Shown: piece after piece, positions 12,798 to 12,837 of the stretch
Position numbering within the stretch: the first letter of the stretch is position 1
Layout: each line of letters starts with the position of its first letter
Assembly (NCBI GenBank): GCA_902489955.1
Contig: CABUBY010000047.1
Span: 1 to 12,837 of the forward strand
DNA: 12,837 nucleotides
Direction of reading: 5' to 3'
Origin: an uncultured Collinsella sp.
GTDB taxonomy: Bacteria; Actinomycetota; Coriobacteriia; Coriobacteriales; Coriobacteriaceae
Program-made: the position numbers and the translations under genes
The notes under the pieces: model-generated
Databases searched by the model: none
The model's input: only the letters and a program-made list of their open reading frames with translations
What the model was told of the DNA's origin: nothing

Positions 12798-12837
12798 TTA
12801 TCTGGGCAAATGCAACAAGGCCCGGCTCCGTCTTGAT

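Noticed and set aside
1..12837. CRISPR array, insertion sequence, phage or toxin-antitoxin module
   Set aside because: I found no regularly spaced repeats, transposase, integrase or paired small toxin-antitoxin genes by reading both strands.

Overview
The window is ordinary chromosomal DNA from a high-GC actinobacterium. It is most likely a gut Coriobacteriia member of the Collinsella type. That placement rests on GC-rich third codon positions, AGGAGG-type ribosome binding sites, the gene repertoire (including an NtrC-like regulator with a ruined ATPase) and short hairpins with a GGGACAG loop that I recall from this group. It was not tested by a search. I see no phage, insertion sequence, CRISPR array, rRNA or tRNA.

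Layout, left to right. Positions 1-1151 carry ilvE (branched-chain aminotransferase, minus strand), with two hairpins downstream and a leader of about 150 bases upstream. Positions 1381-2087 carry a DedA-family membrane protein (minus) with a clear terminator. Positions 2311-3015 carry cysE (serine O-acetyltransferase, plus), which ends at a terminator and a repeat-like hairpin. Positions 3125-7336 form one minus-strand operon: a MarR regulator followed by the two halves of a heterodimeric ABC exporter. The junctions overlap or nearly touch. The promoter carries paired 14-bp repeats that look like the MarR operator. Positions 7456-7808 hold a single-gene unit for a 96-residue protein of unknown function. 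Positions 8103-8624 hold a small nitroreductase (plus). Positions 8689-9264 encode an unknown single-pass membrane protein (minus). Positions 9349-10566 encode a degenerate NtrC/Fis-type regulator (minus), with a strong dyad and a long RNA stem-loop upstream. Positions 10833-11867 encode a YeiH-family transporter (minus), divergent from a GntR/FCD-type regulator (12061-12762, plus).

Functionally, ilvE and cysE serve amino acid metabolism (leucine, isoleucine and valine; the first step of cysteine synthesis). The MarR-ABC operon is a self-contained, probably ligand-induced export system. One half-transporter has a degenerate ATP site and the other a consensus site. The GntR regulator probably controls the divergent YeiH transporter.

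The most unusual items are: (1) three hairpins with different stems but a shared GGAC(A/G)G loop core, each placed at or just after a stop codon; (2) the NtrC-like protein that lost its Walker residues and GAFTGA region but kept its Fis-type DNA-binding end; (3) the structured RNA and 24-bp dyad before that gene; and (4) a short in-frame gap in the second ABC ATPase domain. I do not see a clear, complete, previously undescribed system.
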